The notes beneath the pieces are model-generated. The model saw only the letters and a program-made list of their open reading frames with translations, made no database searches and was not told the DNA's origin. From Flaveria trinervia (Eukaryota > Streptophyta > Magnoliopsida > Asterales > Asteraceae), in NCBI GenBank assembly GCA_025506515.1, contig CM046444.1, positions 78,508,589 through 78,572,588 of the forward strand: a stretch of 64,000 nucleotides of DNA, given 5' to 3'. Position numbers and translations under genes: made by a program. Positions 29,608 through 42,305 of the stretch are shown piece by piece. Numbering within the stretch: position 1 is the first letter of the stretch; every line of letters begins with the position of its first letter.

Positions 29608-30787
29608 CTAGAATATCAAGTCCCATGGCACAACTATGACCTTCTGTTTTGCCTTTTTCAAGGAGCTTCGTGAGAGGATCTGCAATGTTTTGATCCGTGT
29701 GAACTTTACAAATTCATACTTCTCCTTTTTCAACTTCATCTCGTAGTAGTTGAATCTCCGCTCAATGTGCCTAGTCTTTTGATGAGCACGAGGTTCCTTG
29801 ATCTGGGCAATCGCACCCTCGTTTCACAAAAGATCTCTAGGGGGTCCTGAATGGAAGGGACAAACCCTAGATCGGCAATGAATTTCTTCAACAACCATGC
29901 AGCTTCTTGAGCTGCCAATGAGGCGGCGACGTATTCTGATTTTGTAGTTGATAGAGCCCAACACATCCTGTTTGGAGCTCTTCCAAGAGACCGCTCCTCC
30001 ATTCAGAATGACAAATATATCCCGATTGTGACCGTGAACATCACGATCGGTTTGGAAACTCGCATCCGTGTAACCTTTTACAACAATGATTCCTCATCAC
30101 CAGAGTCCAATATTAGGAACATATCTTTTGTCCTCCTTAGGTACTTAATATGTTCTTAACAGCCATCCATGACTGTTCCATATTTTGCTGGTACAGCTTG
30201 TCATGCTTAAGGAAGCGCATGACACGTCCTCGAGTGCATATCATTGCATACATTAGGATCCAATAGCATATGCGTATGGAATTGCCTTCATTTATCCTGC
30301 TCATGCCTTGCTAGGAGACATTGGATCTTACTCAACATCGTCATCTTTGAATAGGTACCGTACCTTTATTAGAGTTCTCCATCTTGAACCTTTTCAAGAT
30401 TCTCAATGTATGCACTTTGATTTAAAAAGCCAATCAAACTGCCTTTATCTATCCTATATTCTTTATCCTAAAATATAGGCTTCCTCACCAATGATCCTTA
30501 TGGAAAACAACTTTCCAAGCCGGATTTTACCCTTCCAGGTTGAATGTCGTTCAAAATAGTAGTATGTCAGGTGGCAACTACACTTACAGGAAAGTGATGA
30601 GCCCCACTAGCTTTCTATATACCAAGTTCTTCATCTTCTTGATGAATCCGATTAATTATGTGCTTCAACCAAAACGGTATTCCAACTTTGTCGATGCTGT
30701 TTCCAATCCATAGATTGATTTTCTTTACCATTGATACTTTTCAGATGTTTGGTCGACAAAACCTTCCAGCTGACCATATAGACCCTT
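29608..30787 (-). pseudogene. pol: Element D pol: RT C-terminus and RNase H, heavily degraded
   Basis: The frame at 29736-30002 reads MCWALSTTKSEYVAASLAAQ and AAWLLKKFIADLGFVPSI, the RNase H motif region. Further left, HTDQNIADPLTKLLEKGK leads to a TAG at 29608-29610, the probable pol end. To the right (30000-30787) RT remnants are readable in changing frames, ending in YMVQ, EGFVD and KSIYGL-like fragments next to element C. Many stops and indels; plainly dead. Confidence 0.8.
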
Positions 30788-31678
30788 TGAAGGATCAGTG
30801 ATCACAAGTTTGATGTATCAGAATGTAAAGCAGCGGAATACACAAACGAATTAGACAAATTGTAGCAAGCAAACATATATGTAAGCGTTAAGATCGCATA
30901 CGGTTATAGGGAGAGAATATGAATTTCTGATTTCTAGGAATGTTTATAGATGTAGAATATTTCTAATCAAATCAATCAATATTCCATTCAATTGCTCATT
31001 CACTCCCTGATTACAATGGGTTGTCACTCCTTATATAGAGTGCAACAGTCACTGCTGTTATCACGAAAGTGACAACTGGCAGATCCAATACAGAAATAAC
31101 TAAATCTTAACAACTACTGAAATGTTCACAACTACTGAGAACATATCAGCAAGTTAAGTACAAAATATAAAACTACTGAAACTACAACGACTGAAGAACA
31201 AGCTCTTCAGTCGTTTTACAAAACTACTGAAACATAAAACTAAAACTACTGATATCACAACTACTGAAGAAGTACTCTTCAGCAGTTGTGACAAACTACT
31301 GAGGCTCAGTACTTGGTCTTCAGACTTTGACCTTCAGGCGTTTCATCAGCTGATGACTTCAGTAGATATCATCAGCTGATGTCTTCAGTCTTTGTCTTCA
31401 GACTTGTACATCAGTTGTTGATCTTCAGCACTTGTGAACTCTTCAGCTGTTGTACTTCAGTACTTTGGTCTTTCAGCTTCAGCACTTGTGTCAGCTTCAC
31501 AGCTGTTGTACTTCAGCACTTTGGTTCTTCAGCTGTTAAGGTCTTCAGCACTTGATCTTCAGCTGTTGAAGTCTTCAGCACTTGTCAAACTACTGATGAG
31601 GCTTTCAGCAGTTGTTGTGATACCGTGTGGGACTTAGAGATTTTCTGATCTTGGCTCATTGGTTCTTTTGGTCCAACA
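30788..31678 (-). repeat. Element C left (3') LTR
   Basis: 891 bp from TGAAGGATCAG to GGTCCAACA, paired with 42306-43222. It holds dense CTTCAGCTGTTG and CTTCAGCACTTG words between about 31290 and 31600. Confidence 0.93.
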
Positions 31679-31694
31679 AACTCCCCCTGAACCA
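31679..31694 (-). other. Element C polypurine tract
   Basis: The plus strand reads AACTCCCCCTGAACC beside the 3' LTR, identical to element B. Confidence 0.85.
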
Positions 31695-31811
31695 ATGCAG
31701 CCAAAACCTCTAACTTATTTATACTCCCACTTATTGATGGCAAAAATTGGTCTTTTTCCTTCTTGATCAGTAGAGAAGATGACCCATGTACGCTCCGGCC
31801 TGGGAAGAACC

Positions 31812-34800
31812 TCAAATATTGTTTGGCAGAGTATGAATGGGAACTCTGTTTTGGGGAACTGGACACAGAGTTGTTATCCCATTCATGAGATTCACTTCCC
31901 CAAATGAGTCTGTATGACTCACGGACATAGGCCTCAAGGAGAACAATTTGTTCCTCTGAGAGAGTTCTTCAGCTCCTCCTTCGAAGAAGAACTCTGGACC
32001 ATAGTACTCTGATAAGTACTTCATGGTCCTGCCATTTTTCAGCTCCACCGTAGTTACCTCCCTGTATACAAATTCATCCGGATGGTTGCCTTCAAGGAGT
32101 AACTGGAGCTCATTCTTTGGATGTCTTCAAGCTTTTTGTATAACAACCCCTTCTTAATCATCTTGTTTTCTAGTAAGGCTTGAGGTGTCTTCTTTGCTTG
32201 GTGAGCTTTCTTGAATTCATCAATGATTTCCCAGGTGAGACTACAACGGCCAGCATGATGGTAGATTCTATTGTTTTTCGTACTTGGCCGTTGTATCTGT
32301 TGGGATAGTTCTTTTATGGATTCTAGAACTCACCCTGGGGTCTGGCCATACTCTCACTCTCTCCCTCTGATACTGAAAGGTGTGTCTGAGAGTGTACAGC
32401 CTTTGAGCATGCCCTTTCATGGCTTGAATAGATGATGACTGAGGAAATTCCTTGTCAACCATCTTCAACAGTTGCTCATCGTGCTTTTTCTGCTGTTCTT
32501 CTTCTTCTATCTTTACTCTGACCATTTCCCTTTGAGAGTCGGGTGTGATCATGGATTGACTCTGGGGCTTTGGTAGCTTCAGAACAGCAGAGAGTGGCAG
32601 ACTATCATCTTCATCCTCTTCTTCTTCTTCTTCTTCCATCCTCAGCACCCTTCTCCTCTACGGGGTACATCACTGGATGATGGTTGGGTTGGTGAAGGAT
32701 TTGGTTTTGAGAGAGAGGATGTTTGGATTTTGGCTTAGAGGTTGGTTGGGAGATTTGAGGGATAGGATCTGTTTGAGTGGGTGGAAGGAAGGTTGATCTA
32801 GCATCCTTGTAGTTAATTTTGCTTTTGAAGTTTAGCCATCTCTAACCTTTTGCCAGCCCCAGCCTCATCAAGGGCTTCCACAATGATCCCTTTGTTGAAT
32901 TGCTCAGCAGACACAGATTCTGGTGGCTATAGCCAGAATGCTGTCCCTGGACCATGCGCGATCTCCATTAATGATCTTCCCAAGTATTTTGCAATAAAGC
33001 GGATCATTATTTCCAACCTCTCTTTCTCAGAGCATCGTACCCTGCCCATCGGTTTGTATCTCTTGTACCTCTAACCTTCTGATCTCACTATCCAGTGTGC
33101 TGTCAAACCCCTGCCTGAATAGTTGGTCAATTATTTTATCCATGGAGCGGCTTGTGTGGTGTCAGCTTCTTTGACCAGCTCCTCCAAGATTTTTCTTCAG
33201 CAGTTTGATCATCAGCACTTCTCTTTCGCTTGTACGTGAGCAGAGGTTGCTTTTCTTTTTCTCCTCTTTTCCCCAGATCTCTTCCTCTTTCTATCTTTCA
33301 CTGCAGTACTCTCCCCCTTTTTGGTTGCATTGGAGGAAGGGGTTGGTACCGCAGAAAGAGTCTTTGTGACAGCAGCATCAACCATGGCTGTAATGTTGAG
33401 GAAAGCCTCTCATCAAGGTTTGATCACTATATCAGTGATTATGGGGGTGATGAGAGGGAGGGAATTTTGTAGTATAGCACCTATTTGCTCAGGAGGTTCT
33501 GTTCCTGAGAAGTAGGGCCTGAAGCAGAGGCGGGTGTGTTGATTTTGGGGTGGCTCTGTGTTTGGGAAACCTTCAAGGAAGGTGCCATCTGTGGGTGTAT
33601 GATGGTGGCAGATGGACTTGCATCCTGAGACATCTTGGCCAGCAGCTCTTTGAGTCTGCTAACTCATCCTCTAGAATGGTGTTTGAGCAACTACATCGAA
33701 AGAAGCTCAGGTCATCATCAGTTATGCTGAATCACCTGACCTCCTGCTTAGAGCAGTTTACATGCACTGGGTGTAGACCAGTTGGTGCATGTGCCCCTTG
33801 TGCTTGGTACTGGGGACTTCCAGCCTCAGGACAATGTCCATCATCAGCTGTTGCCTCTAGGAGGTCTTAGCAATGTTACCAGCCTCACTCTGGTCATGTG
33901 CTGAGTCAGAGAGGTGGCAGCCTCACTAGATATTCTAATCTCCTTCTCTACACCAGGAGATAGAATTGGGAAACCCCTGTGCTGTGGGTTCTCAGATGCA
34001 CTGTGTTCCTCCCCCTCAATTGTAGAGGTATTCCCAGTAAGAAGTGGTTTCTGGGGAGGGGTGAGGAGTGCAATTGAGTCAGCACTTGATGCAACTATTA
34101 AAGTTGGGCTGTGAGGGGCGGTTGTTTGGGTAAAGGGGTAGAAGCAGTGTGCACCTGGGGTGGATGGTGCTCTTCAATGGCAATCTCCTCAAGTGAGGAA
34201 GATCCCAGATAAGTAGGTGCCCCTGGGTTGCTGCAGGCTCCTGTTGAGGAAGCCTGAGCGGCTGTAGCTGGAGAGTCATGGTATCCACTAGGGGGTTTGG
34301 ACTAGTGGATATATCCTGCGTTTGTTGTGCAGGAGCATCCTCAGGGGACTCAATTCCCTGAGTAGCCTTTTGGGTTTCTTTTTTTGGGTTTGGTGGGGAC
34401 ATTGGATTTGGAGGTGGTGGCTGTGGGTTCCAGCTGCGTGGGTTTTCGCAGCTTGGCAGCCAGTTTGAGTGTCGGTCGGAGTTGTGCCGGGTATACTTCG
34501 GGCAAAACAGCCGTAGCAGGGACTCCCAAGCCAACAAGTCCTCAGCATTAAGCTGTCTATTATAATGGCCATTATGAACCGTGGATAGAGTATCCAACGG
34601 TTGGCAGTTAATTTTTGAGCCATATCTTTGAGCTCTGAAAATATTAATTCTGAAAAGTTCAGTGGTTTTTGCTCAAGGATAGAATACAATACCTGCTGCC
34701 ATTTGGTGGACATTTGATCCCAAGACGATGTCTTAGGGGCCAACACATTGACCATGTGAAAGATCAGGCGCTCAGCGTCATTAAAGTGTTTCTTCATGAT

Positions 34801-35172
34801 GGTTGTGGCACTGAGATCACCTTGATATCCATGCTGAGCAAATGATAGATCTATGGTGCCCTTCGGATATCCAGCAGGAGAGGTAGCATCACTCAGTTGA
34901 AGAATTTTACGGATTGTTGCAGGAGTAATCACTACTTCTTTGTTGTTGACGACTGACCGGAGGGATCGTGTGTTGCTCTCCTCAGTAGTAACATTAACGT
35001 TCATCCAAAATTGGTTCAAGGATTCGGCATGTAAAACGGGGTTCAGAAGGAATGCCTTGTTGTATGGGGACTGAACCATAAGATCGATAGCAGTATCGAA
35101 CTTAGTCCAGATCGGCGATTTTGTGAGGTAGGCAACACAGTTGTGTCGCGTTTTAATTTGCAAAGACGCCAT
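31812..35172 (-). pseudogene. Element C ORF3: large env-position protein, broken
   Basis: It starts at MASLQIKTRHNCVAYLTKSP (35172). The first frame (294 codons) covers the whole conserved N-terminal domain without interruption: LLNPVLHAESLNQFW, VVITPATIRKILQLSDA, YPKGTIDLSFAQHGYQGD, FHMVNVLAPKTSSWDQM, NRWILYPRFIMAIII. A frameshift near 34540 then splits the rest over many short frames, including an acidic run and charged segment (EEEEEDEDDSLPLSAVLKL, YQRERVRVWPDPRVS, 32268-32648) and a C-terminal part (YLSEYYGPEFFFEGGAEEL, 31812-32048). The order matches B. Codons for a Ser-rich tail follow in another frame. Function unknown. Confidence 0.85.
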
Positions 35173-35930
35173 GGAAATTTGTGGAGAGGAACGTTAGGTT
35201 TGAAGAAGATGAAGCATGGAGAGCTCAGGTTAAGGGTATTATAGGGTACGGGTGAGGAAACGACTGAAGGATGTGGTGTTAGTCATCAGTAGTTTTAAAC
35301 GACCGTTGACATGGTATTATCCTTTCAGACGTTGAAACAGCTGAAGTCGCGGTGTTAGGCATCAGTAGTTTAGAAAACTACTGAAGACCGTGGTTTTGAC
35401 TTCAGGTGATTGAAACAACTGAGGACATGGTGTTTGTCATCAGTAGTTATGAAACTACTGAAGACAGTGGTTTTGTCATCAGCTGTTGTAAACAACTGAA
35501 GACTTGGTATTGGTCATCAGTAGTTATAAAACTGCTGAAGACGTGGTTTTGCTTCAGTTGTTTAAAATGAAACAGCAGTTGTACAAACGACTGAGAGAAA
35601 GTTCTCTTCAGTTGTTTTCGTCAATTCTTAGCTTTTCAGCTGTTTCAAACTGTCCTCAACACATTCATCAGTCTTTATGGCTGATTTCAGTTGTTTCATA
35701 GGACATCAGTACTTATCTGTTTTTACTGATTTCAGTAGTTATGACTACATCAGTAGTTGTAACTACTTCAGTAGTTTAGAACAGATGAAGTACTTCAGTA
35801 CTTGTGAGAACTTTTAGCCTTCAGTAGTTATAAAAACTACTGAGGTTAAAAGAGCTCATCAGTACTTATATGTGACAACACTCATGATCATCAATATGAA
35901 TTACTGAGATCATCAGTAGTTGTCACCTAT
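35173..35930 (-). repeat. Element C pol-ORF3 spacer with hairpin repeats
   Basis: Same position and vocabulary as 18927-19607 in B: CATCAGTAGTT...AACTACTGAAGAC units from about 35280 to 35560, then CAGTACTT and CAGTAGTT words to 35900. No ORF is supported. Confidence 0.8.
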
Positions 35931-37527
35931 TCTAGCTGCAGCATACCAAGCCTTAACACCAGTTTTGGAAAGTTGAACTATCCAAAGGCTTAGTAAAATG
36001 TCTGCAAGCTCATCAGCACTGGCACAAACTTAGGATCAATCAGACCTTTTTCAAAACAATCTCTTATAAAATGATGTCTGATCTCTATATGTTTGGTCCT
36101 AGAGTGCTGGACTGGATTTTTGACAATGCAAAGAGCTGAAGCACTATCCATTAACAATGGAGTCTTAGTCTCTGTAATGCCATAATCCAAAAGTTGGTTT
36201 TGAAGCCAGAGTACCTGAGATGTACAGCTTGCAGCAGCAATGTACTCTGCTTCCGCAGTGGATGTAGCAACTGAGGTCTGTTTCTTGCTCTGCCAAGAAA
36301 TCAAGCAGTTGCCTAGGAATTGGCATCCACCAGAAGTTGATTTCCTGGTCAACTTACACCCTGCATAGTCACTGTCAGAAAAAGCAACTAATTTACCAGA
36401 ATGTCTGGTAGAATACCATAAACCTAGAGATGGAGTGCCTTGCAGATATCTAAAGATCCTCTTGACTGCAATCAGATGAGACTCTTTAGGTGCAGCCTGA
36501 AATCTAGCACAAACACATGTAGCAAACATAATATCTGGTCTAGAAGCTGTTAAATACATCAAGGACCCAATCATACATCTGTAAAGTGTTTCATCAACCA
36601 CTTTACCTTTCTGATCTGAGTCCAGTTGTGTGGTGCTGCTCATGGGAGTAGAACAGGGCTTACAGTTTTGTAAATCAAACTTTTGCAAAAGATCTTTTGT
36701 ATATTTGGATTGATGAATAAAAATTCCATCAGCCTTTTGTTTGATTTGCAACCCCAGAAAGAACTGTAATTCTCCCATGGCACTCATTTCAAACTTCTGT
36801 TGCATCAACTTTGTAAAGGCATCACACAACTTTGGATCAGAGGATGCAAAAATATATCATCTACATAAATTTGAACAAGTAGATTATGCTGCCCAGCTTT
36901 CTTAATAAATAAAGTCTTGTCTATGGAGCCTCTAGTGAAATTGTTTTCCAGAAGAAAGTTTGATAATGTCTCATACCAGGCTCTGGGAGCTTGTTTTAAC
37001 CCATAAAGAGCTTTATCAAGCTTATACACCCAATTAGGATGTTTGTTGTCCTCAAAGCCTGGAGGTTGACATACATAAACCTCTTCTTTAACTTTTCCAT
37101 ACAAAAATGCACTTTTGACATCCATTTGAAAGACTTTAAGTTTTTGATAAGCAGCATAAGCTAAAAACAATCGAATTGCTTCCAGTCTGGCTACAGGGGC
37201 AAAGGTTTCATCATAATCAATACCTTCTTCTTGTGCAAACCCCTGAACAACCAGTCTGGCCTTGTTCTTAACAATAAGCCCATTTTCATCAGTTTTGTTC
37301 CTAAACACCCATTTAGTGCCTATTGCACACTTACCTGGAGGTAGAGGAACCAGTTCCCACACTTGCTGTTTCTTGAACTGAAGAAGCTCAAGCTGCATGG
37401 CATCAACCCATCCATTGTCCTTTAAAGCAATGTGATAATTCTTTGGCTCTTGCTGACTGATGAAGAGAGCATAGAAGCAGAAATTTGACAATTGACTTCT
37501 TGTTGATACTCCAGCAGTGATAACCAA
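35931..37527 (-). pseudogene. pol: Element C pol: RT and RNase H, one shift after YVDD
   Basis: The frame 36805-37527 reads the RT N-terminal two-thirds (IGTKWVFRNKTDENG, VVQGFAQEEGIDYDETFAPV, FQMDVKSAFLYGKVKEEVY, LYGLKQAPRAWYE) up to QIYVDDI. One base is missing directly after the catalytic YVDD, compared with B, and the frame is lost. The frame 35990-36829 resumes with MSAMGELQFFLGLQIK and runs through RNase H (FSDSDYAGC, STAEAEYIAAASC, TKHIEIRHHFIRD) before a second shift near 36010 removes the C-terminus. Otherwise very close to B. Confidence 0.9.
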
Positions 37528-37735
37528 TGATTTGAGACATGGGGTGATTCTTCAGATCTTGATACACAATGAGATCTGTGCAAGTGTTTGTAGCCGGTTC
37601 AGCAGCAACAGATGGTGATGGTGAATCATTTCCTTGAAACCAATCAGTGGATGGTAATTCAAAGGAAGTTGAATTCGAAGAAATCTCATCAGCATTTGTT
37701 GTGGATGTGCTACTGGCGCTACAGGAACATCAGGT

Positions 37736-39130
37736 CTAGTTGATCAGGCAGCTGATCACTAACCTGAAGAGGTGAGTACTGCAATCATCATCATCATCAG
37801 CAGTACCACCAGGTGGTGAACTGTTGACAGGAGCAACAGCAGGAGTTTGATAAGGAACATATTGCAGTATGTCCAGATCAAATAACTCCACAGGACTTTG
37901 TGGAATCTTGTCCTTTGGAGATTCATTAAACTTAACATGTAGAGTTTCTTCAACCATCTTTGTTCTGCAGTTGAAGACTCTGTATGCTTTGCAAGTAGAT
38001 GAATAACCAACAAAGTATCCTGCATCCACCTTAGGATCAAATTTGTGGAGTTGATCCTTTGTGTTGAGAATAAACAGGGACACCCAAATGCTTTGAAAAA
38101 TGAAATCAGTGGAGCCAAATGATGGAAACTTCATATGGAGTCTTCATCAACCTCTGATTTACTAAAACTCTATTTTGCACATAACAAGCTGTGTTGACAG
38201 CTTCAGCCCAAAAGGTCAATGGCAAACCTGAGTCAGCCAGCATGGACCTTGCAGCTTCAATGAGGTCCTGTTCTTTCTCTCCACTACTCCATTTTGTCCG
38301 GAGTCCTTGGAATGCTGAACTGCCTTTTGATTCCCTTTGAGAGATAGAAGTCATCAAGTGTATGATTTCTGAACTCAGTTCCATTATCACTCCTAATACA
38401 CTTGACTGGAAGGGAATACTGCTTCTCAATGTACAGCACAAAGTGGATAATCTTCTGAGCAGCCTCATCCTTTGAATGTAGAAAGAAAGTCCATACAAAT
38501 CTGGAGTAATCATCCACAATTACCAGACAGTATTCTTCTTTGCCATGCTCATTACTCTCACAGGACCAAAGATCCATATGCAGTAATTGCAAGCAGGCAG
38601 TGGACTTGGACACTTCAATAGGAGGAAATGAGACCTTGTGCTGTTTTCCTTTTAAACAAGCAGTGCAGTTGTTTTCACAGTGGAACTCCTTTATAGGTAA
38701 CCCTCACTAAACTATTGTGTATAAGCTGATTCATGTTTTTGAGATTAACATGACCAAGCCTCCTGTGCCATAGTTTAGATTCTTGAGAAGAGGCTTTGGA
38801 AAATAGGCAAGGATTCCTTTGAGATCTATTTCTTAGAGAGATCTAAGGCATACACTCTTCCTGTCCTGTTGGCTTTCAGGAGAGTGTGATCATCCAACAC
38901 CTTGTCAATCAAGGCAAAACTTTGGATGACAGAATCCTACAGTTTTGACTTGTGAAAAGGGCAACATGGCCTTTATCACACATTTGACTGACACTCAAGA
39001 GGTTGTACTTGAGATTTTCCACATGATTAACATCATCAAATTTGATTTCTCCATTGGAGACAAAGCCCTTACCGATGATGTAACCCCTAGCATCATTGCC
39101 AAAAGAGACAAATCCCTTCTTTCCTTGAGA
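37736..39130 (-). pseudogene. pol: Element C pol: pre-integrase and integrase, fragmented
   Basis: Overlapping frames together cover the domain. At 38284-38613: TACLQLLHMDLW, VIVDDYSRFVWTFFLHSKDE and RSDNGTEFRN. At 38106-38519: RSMLADSGLPLTFWAEAVNT and VLVNQRLMKTPYE. At 37736-38134: LFILNTKDQLHKFDPKVDAG and YFVGYSSTCKAYRVFN. The pre-integrase region (38640-38800) is readable only across shifts. At least four single-base shifts separate the pieces. Confidence 0.85.
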
Positions 39131-39872
39131 GTAGTCATGAAGAAGAGAGTTTCCCAGTCATGTGCATAGATCCCCCACTGTCTACATACCAGATGCTATT
39201 TTGGCATGTTGAAGAACCCTGCAATAATAAACAATCAGTTAGTTTTAGAGACCCAAACCTTTTTGGTTTTGGGCCTGGTCTCATCAATAGATGGTAAACT
39301 ACATGTTTATTTGTAACAACAGCCTGAGAGGAAGAAGATGGTGCAGAAGAGGAGTCCTTTGGCTTAGACCTCCTTTTCTGTGGTTTCAACATAGGAGAAT
39401 CTAGTTGGTTAACTCTACCCAACAGATGTTGTACCATCATCACCAGCTGTGTCTGATTTTGTGATAAAGCTTTCAGCTCATCAGACACATTGCTAGTGGA
39501 GTTAGATAAGGTCCTATGTTGCACCTTCTTCTTTTGAGCACCCTCAGCTGTCACCTGTTTAACTCCTTCCTTTTTGGATTGCTTTAAGGACTTAAGGGTT
39601 ACAGGATTTGATGTTGCTGATACAAATGTGGTCTCAAACTCAGTTTTCATTTTTACCATTTTCTCATTAATTTCTTCCTTTTGTTTGAGTTTGGAACCTC
39701 TTTTGTACCAACAATCATCTGTAAGATGATTGAACAAACCACATACTTCACATGGTTTCTTCTTCATCTTAGGTTGATCATCAACTAAAGATGGTGAAGC
39801 AACAGAAGACTTGTTCTTCAATGCTTTGGAAGCATTGGTTGCTTTCTTGACAGCATCTTTAGTAGTCTTCAA
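39131..39872 (-). CDS. Element C: second zinc knuckle and protease active site in one frame
   Basis: A 245-codon frame. It begins with a Lys/Ser-rich region, then an intact CCHC knuckle CEVCGLFNHLTDDC (residues about 38-51), basic linkers, LKALSQNQTQLVMMVQHLLG, and the protease active site IWYVDSGGSMHMTG near the end (about 227-240). It loses frame just after the protease motif at 39135. It is the only copy here in which knuckle 2 and the protease active site are both complete and in one frame. A splice-acceptor-like sequence (AG at 39219-39220) lies between them but is read through without a stop. Confidence 0.85.
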
Positions 39873-40685
39873 ACTCTTTCTACTGCCAGTTTTCTTCTCT
39901 TCAGTACTGACAGCAGTTGAAGTTTGAACTTCAGGTTGAATCCTGCTCTCCAGTCCTTTCAGGACCTTCAGGATTGACTCCTGAGTTGATCAACTTATTG
40001 ATCATGTGAATGTCAGCATTTGGACCATCAACATCAGCTGATAGGTTCAAGAGGACTTGATACTGACTGCTACTTCTGATTGTGCTGTATCAGAAGGTAG
40101 ATCACATGACTTGATGGATTGGTTATCACTCTCACCATCAGATTCTACCTCTGCTCTTGGGGTAAAATCTGTAGGTGGAGCAGTGTGATTGTAACCAATT
40201 CCAAACTTCACATTTGAAGCAGATTGCTTACTAAGAAGCATTTCAAAACCTTTGCATGATTGTACCCATCTATCACACTCGACCTGGGTAACTGCAAGGG
40301 TTTCTTTGAGATCTTTGTACTTCTCTAGAAGTACATCTTCTCTAGCCTTATCATCAATTATTTTGCAATTCAGTTTATAAACCTCATCATTTTTATCTTT
40401 GAGCACAAACTCAAACTCAGCTTTGTTTTTGGAAATTACTTGTTCTAGCTCAATGTTCTTATTAATTAAAGCTACATTTGCTTCTCTAATGGAAGCAAAT
40501 GCTGCTATGCATTGTTCAGAACATAATTTGGCTTTTGCCTCAGAGGATACCTGTGATACCTGAGGTGTAGAGGCATTGGAAGATGAAGTATCAGCAGACT
40601 CCAAAGCCATAAGAGCTAGATTCCCAAAGGGACTGTCACCACCATGTTGACCAGCACCTGAGAACAGTTGATCATGACCAGACAA
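39873..40685 (-). CDS. Element C linker: coiled-coil segment
   Basis: The frame 40047-40685 (212 codons) runs from the Gag tail (SPFGNLALMALESADT) through a Glu/Lys/Leu-rich coiled-coil stretch (NKNIELEQVISKNKAEFEFV, VLLEKYKDLKETLAVTQVEC) to NVKFGIGYNHTAPPTDFTPR. It matches the 182-codon frame of B. The interval 39873-40046 up to the next frame is out of frame but similar in content. Confidence 0.75.
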
Positions 40686-42071
40686 GTCATCTGGTAACTG
40701 CTCCAGTCAACAACTCCTGGGGTGAAGAAGCTGTGTTGTTGAGATGAAGGTTGTTGATGAGATAGGGAAGGCTGAGGTTCTGGTAATGCATGAGGTTGTG
40801 GTGTCATAGGAACTTGAACTTGATTTGACTGTGGCATGTAATAACAAGGGTACTGATATGGCATTTGACCCTGAGGAACAAAATATGCCGAGATTGTTGT
40901 TGAGGATGATGACTAGATGTGACAGGATGTTGCCCTCTGTTTTGTTGACTATTGCCAGGAAAAGTCACAAAGGGTGCAGTAGAGTTTGATCCAGTTGATC
41001 TACACTCTCTTGCAAAGTGTCCAAGCCGTTGGCATTTGTGACACCTCAACTTGCTCTTGTCAAAACCAACTTTGGTTTTGCCAGAGAGTCCTGGGAATTT
41101 TCTTCCAGTTCTTTTGTAGAACTTCTGAGATCTGATATTTATCAAGGCCATTTGGCTCAAAATATCCATCTCTTCTAAGTCATCATCAGCAATCCCCTTG
41201 AGATCATCCATAATGAAACATAAATTGTCATTATTACCTCCAGTAAACTGACCATCAACACTTACAAATGCAGAATTAGAAGTGCTCGAAGAGAAATTAT
41301 ATGCTCATCATACTGGCATTCAGATGAAGCATATTCTGACTCATGACCCACCAAGGCAGTGTTGCCTTGATAAAGTCTTCAGTGAGCTTTCCAGATGAAG
41401 ACAGCTTTCTCTTCTGTTCTATCTCTCTCTCAAAAGTGAGCAATTTCCCATGGAGTTGGGTGAGAGATAGTTTGTCCAAACTTGCACTGGAGCGTAGGAC
41501 AATAGTATATGTGTCCCATCTCTCAGGCAGTGATCTGAGAAATCTGTTATTCATCTGAATATTGGTGTATTCAAGTTTGACCATTTTTAGTTCAGAGATC
41601 AAACAAGAAAACCGCTCATATTGTTGAGTCAGTGTCTCACCCTTTCTATGAGAGAATGTCTCATATTGTTGGGCAAGAATTTCTCTATTATTTGCCAAGA
41701 CCTCATCTGTTCCTCCAAATTGTTCTTTCAAAGCAATCCAGAGGTCATGGGCAGTTTCATGATGCATTAGCCCAGAATAGATTTCATTGGGCAAAGCCAT
41801 GGCCAGAATTCCATGGGCTTTTGCATCAATCTCAAGCAACTTTTTATCCTCATCTGAGTATTGCTCCCTCCTCTTCGGAACCATTTGATTGGTTTCCGGG
41901 TTATTCACCATAGGCTTGTGTGGACCATGTACCACTGATGTCCAACACCCTGCGCTGTTAACAGACAGGTGATGGAGCATACGTCTTTGCCATATGTTAC
42001 TCATTCCTAACCAGCATAGGAGGCTTGGTTGAGGAACCAGTATTGTGAGGATCATTGGAGGGAGTGGTCAT
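40616..42071 (-). pseudogene. gag: Element C gag with CCHC knuckle
   Basis: The likely start is MTTPSNDPHNTG (ATG complement at 42069-42071). The main frame 41297-42055 carries the capsid region: SAGCWTSVVHGPHKPMV, LLEIDAKAHGILAMALPNEI, LWIALKEQFGGTDEVL, RFLRSLPERWDTYTIVLRSS, HGKLLTFEREIEQKRKL. The frame 40804-41211 carries MDDLKGIADDDLEEMD and the intact knuckle CHKCQRLGHFAREC; 40616-40864 is the Gln/Pro-rich tail. Three shifts separate start, capsid, knuckle and tail. Confidence 0.87.
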
Positions 42072-42291
42072 TTTCAGTTCAAAACAGTTTAGTTCAAGTT
42101 TTAAAAAAGTTTTAGACAAACCACAACAAACTCAATGAGAACCAAGAATAAGATCTCAGGATGAATGAGCAGAAATACAGAAAATTCAATCTCTATAACC
42201 GTTTCTTGCAAAAACAAAAGCTAATTCAATCAAACTTGGATCTGAATAGCAGTTTCAATGATCAATTATTAGATCGATCAATGATTAACCT

Positions 42292-42303
42292 GCTCTGATA
42301 CCA
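42292..42303 (-). other. Element C primer binding site
   Basis: Plus-strand GCTCTGATACCA, identical to B, two bases from the 5' LTR. Confidence 0.92.
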
Positions 42304-42305
42304 TT

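Larger units (their letters stand above)
28417..30787 (-). mobile_element. Element D, left (3') part: Angela/TNT1-94-like Ty1/copia
   Basis: Minus-strand element holding the 3' LTR, PPT, RNase H and RT C-terminal half. It continues at 43223-46196 after the insertion of element C. The break falls inside RT: the right part ends in an AFLNGYVEED-like segment and the left part resumes at YMVQ-EGFVD. D belongs to the same family as H (shared gag, INT and LTR sequence). Confidence 0.85.
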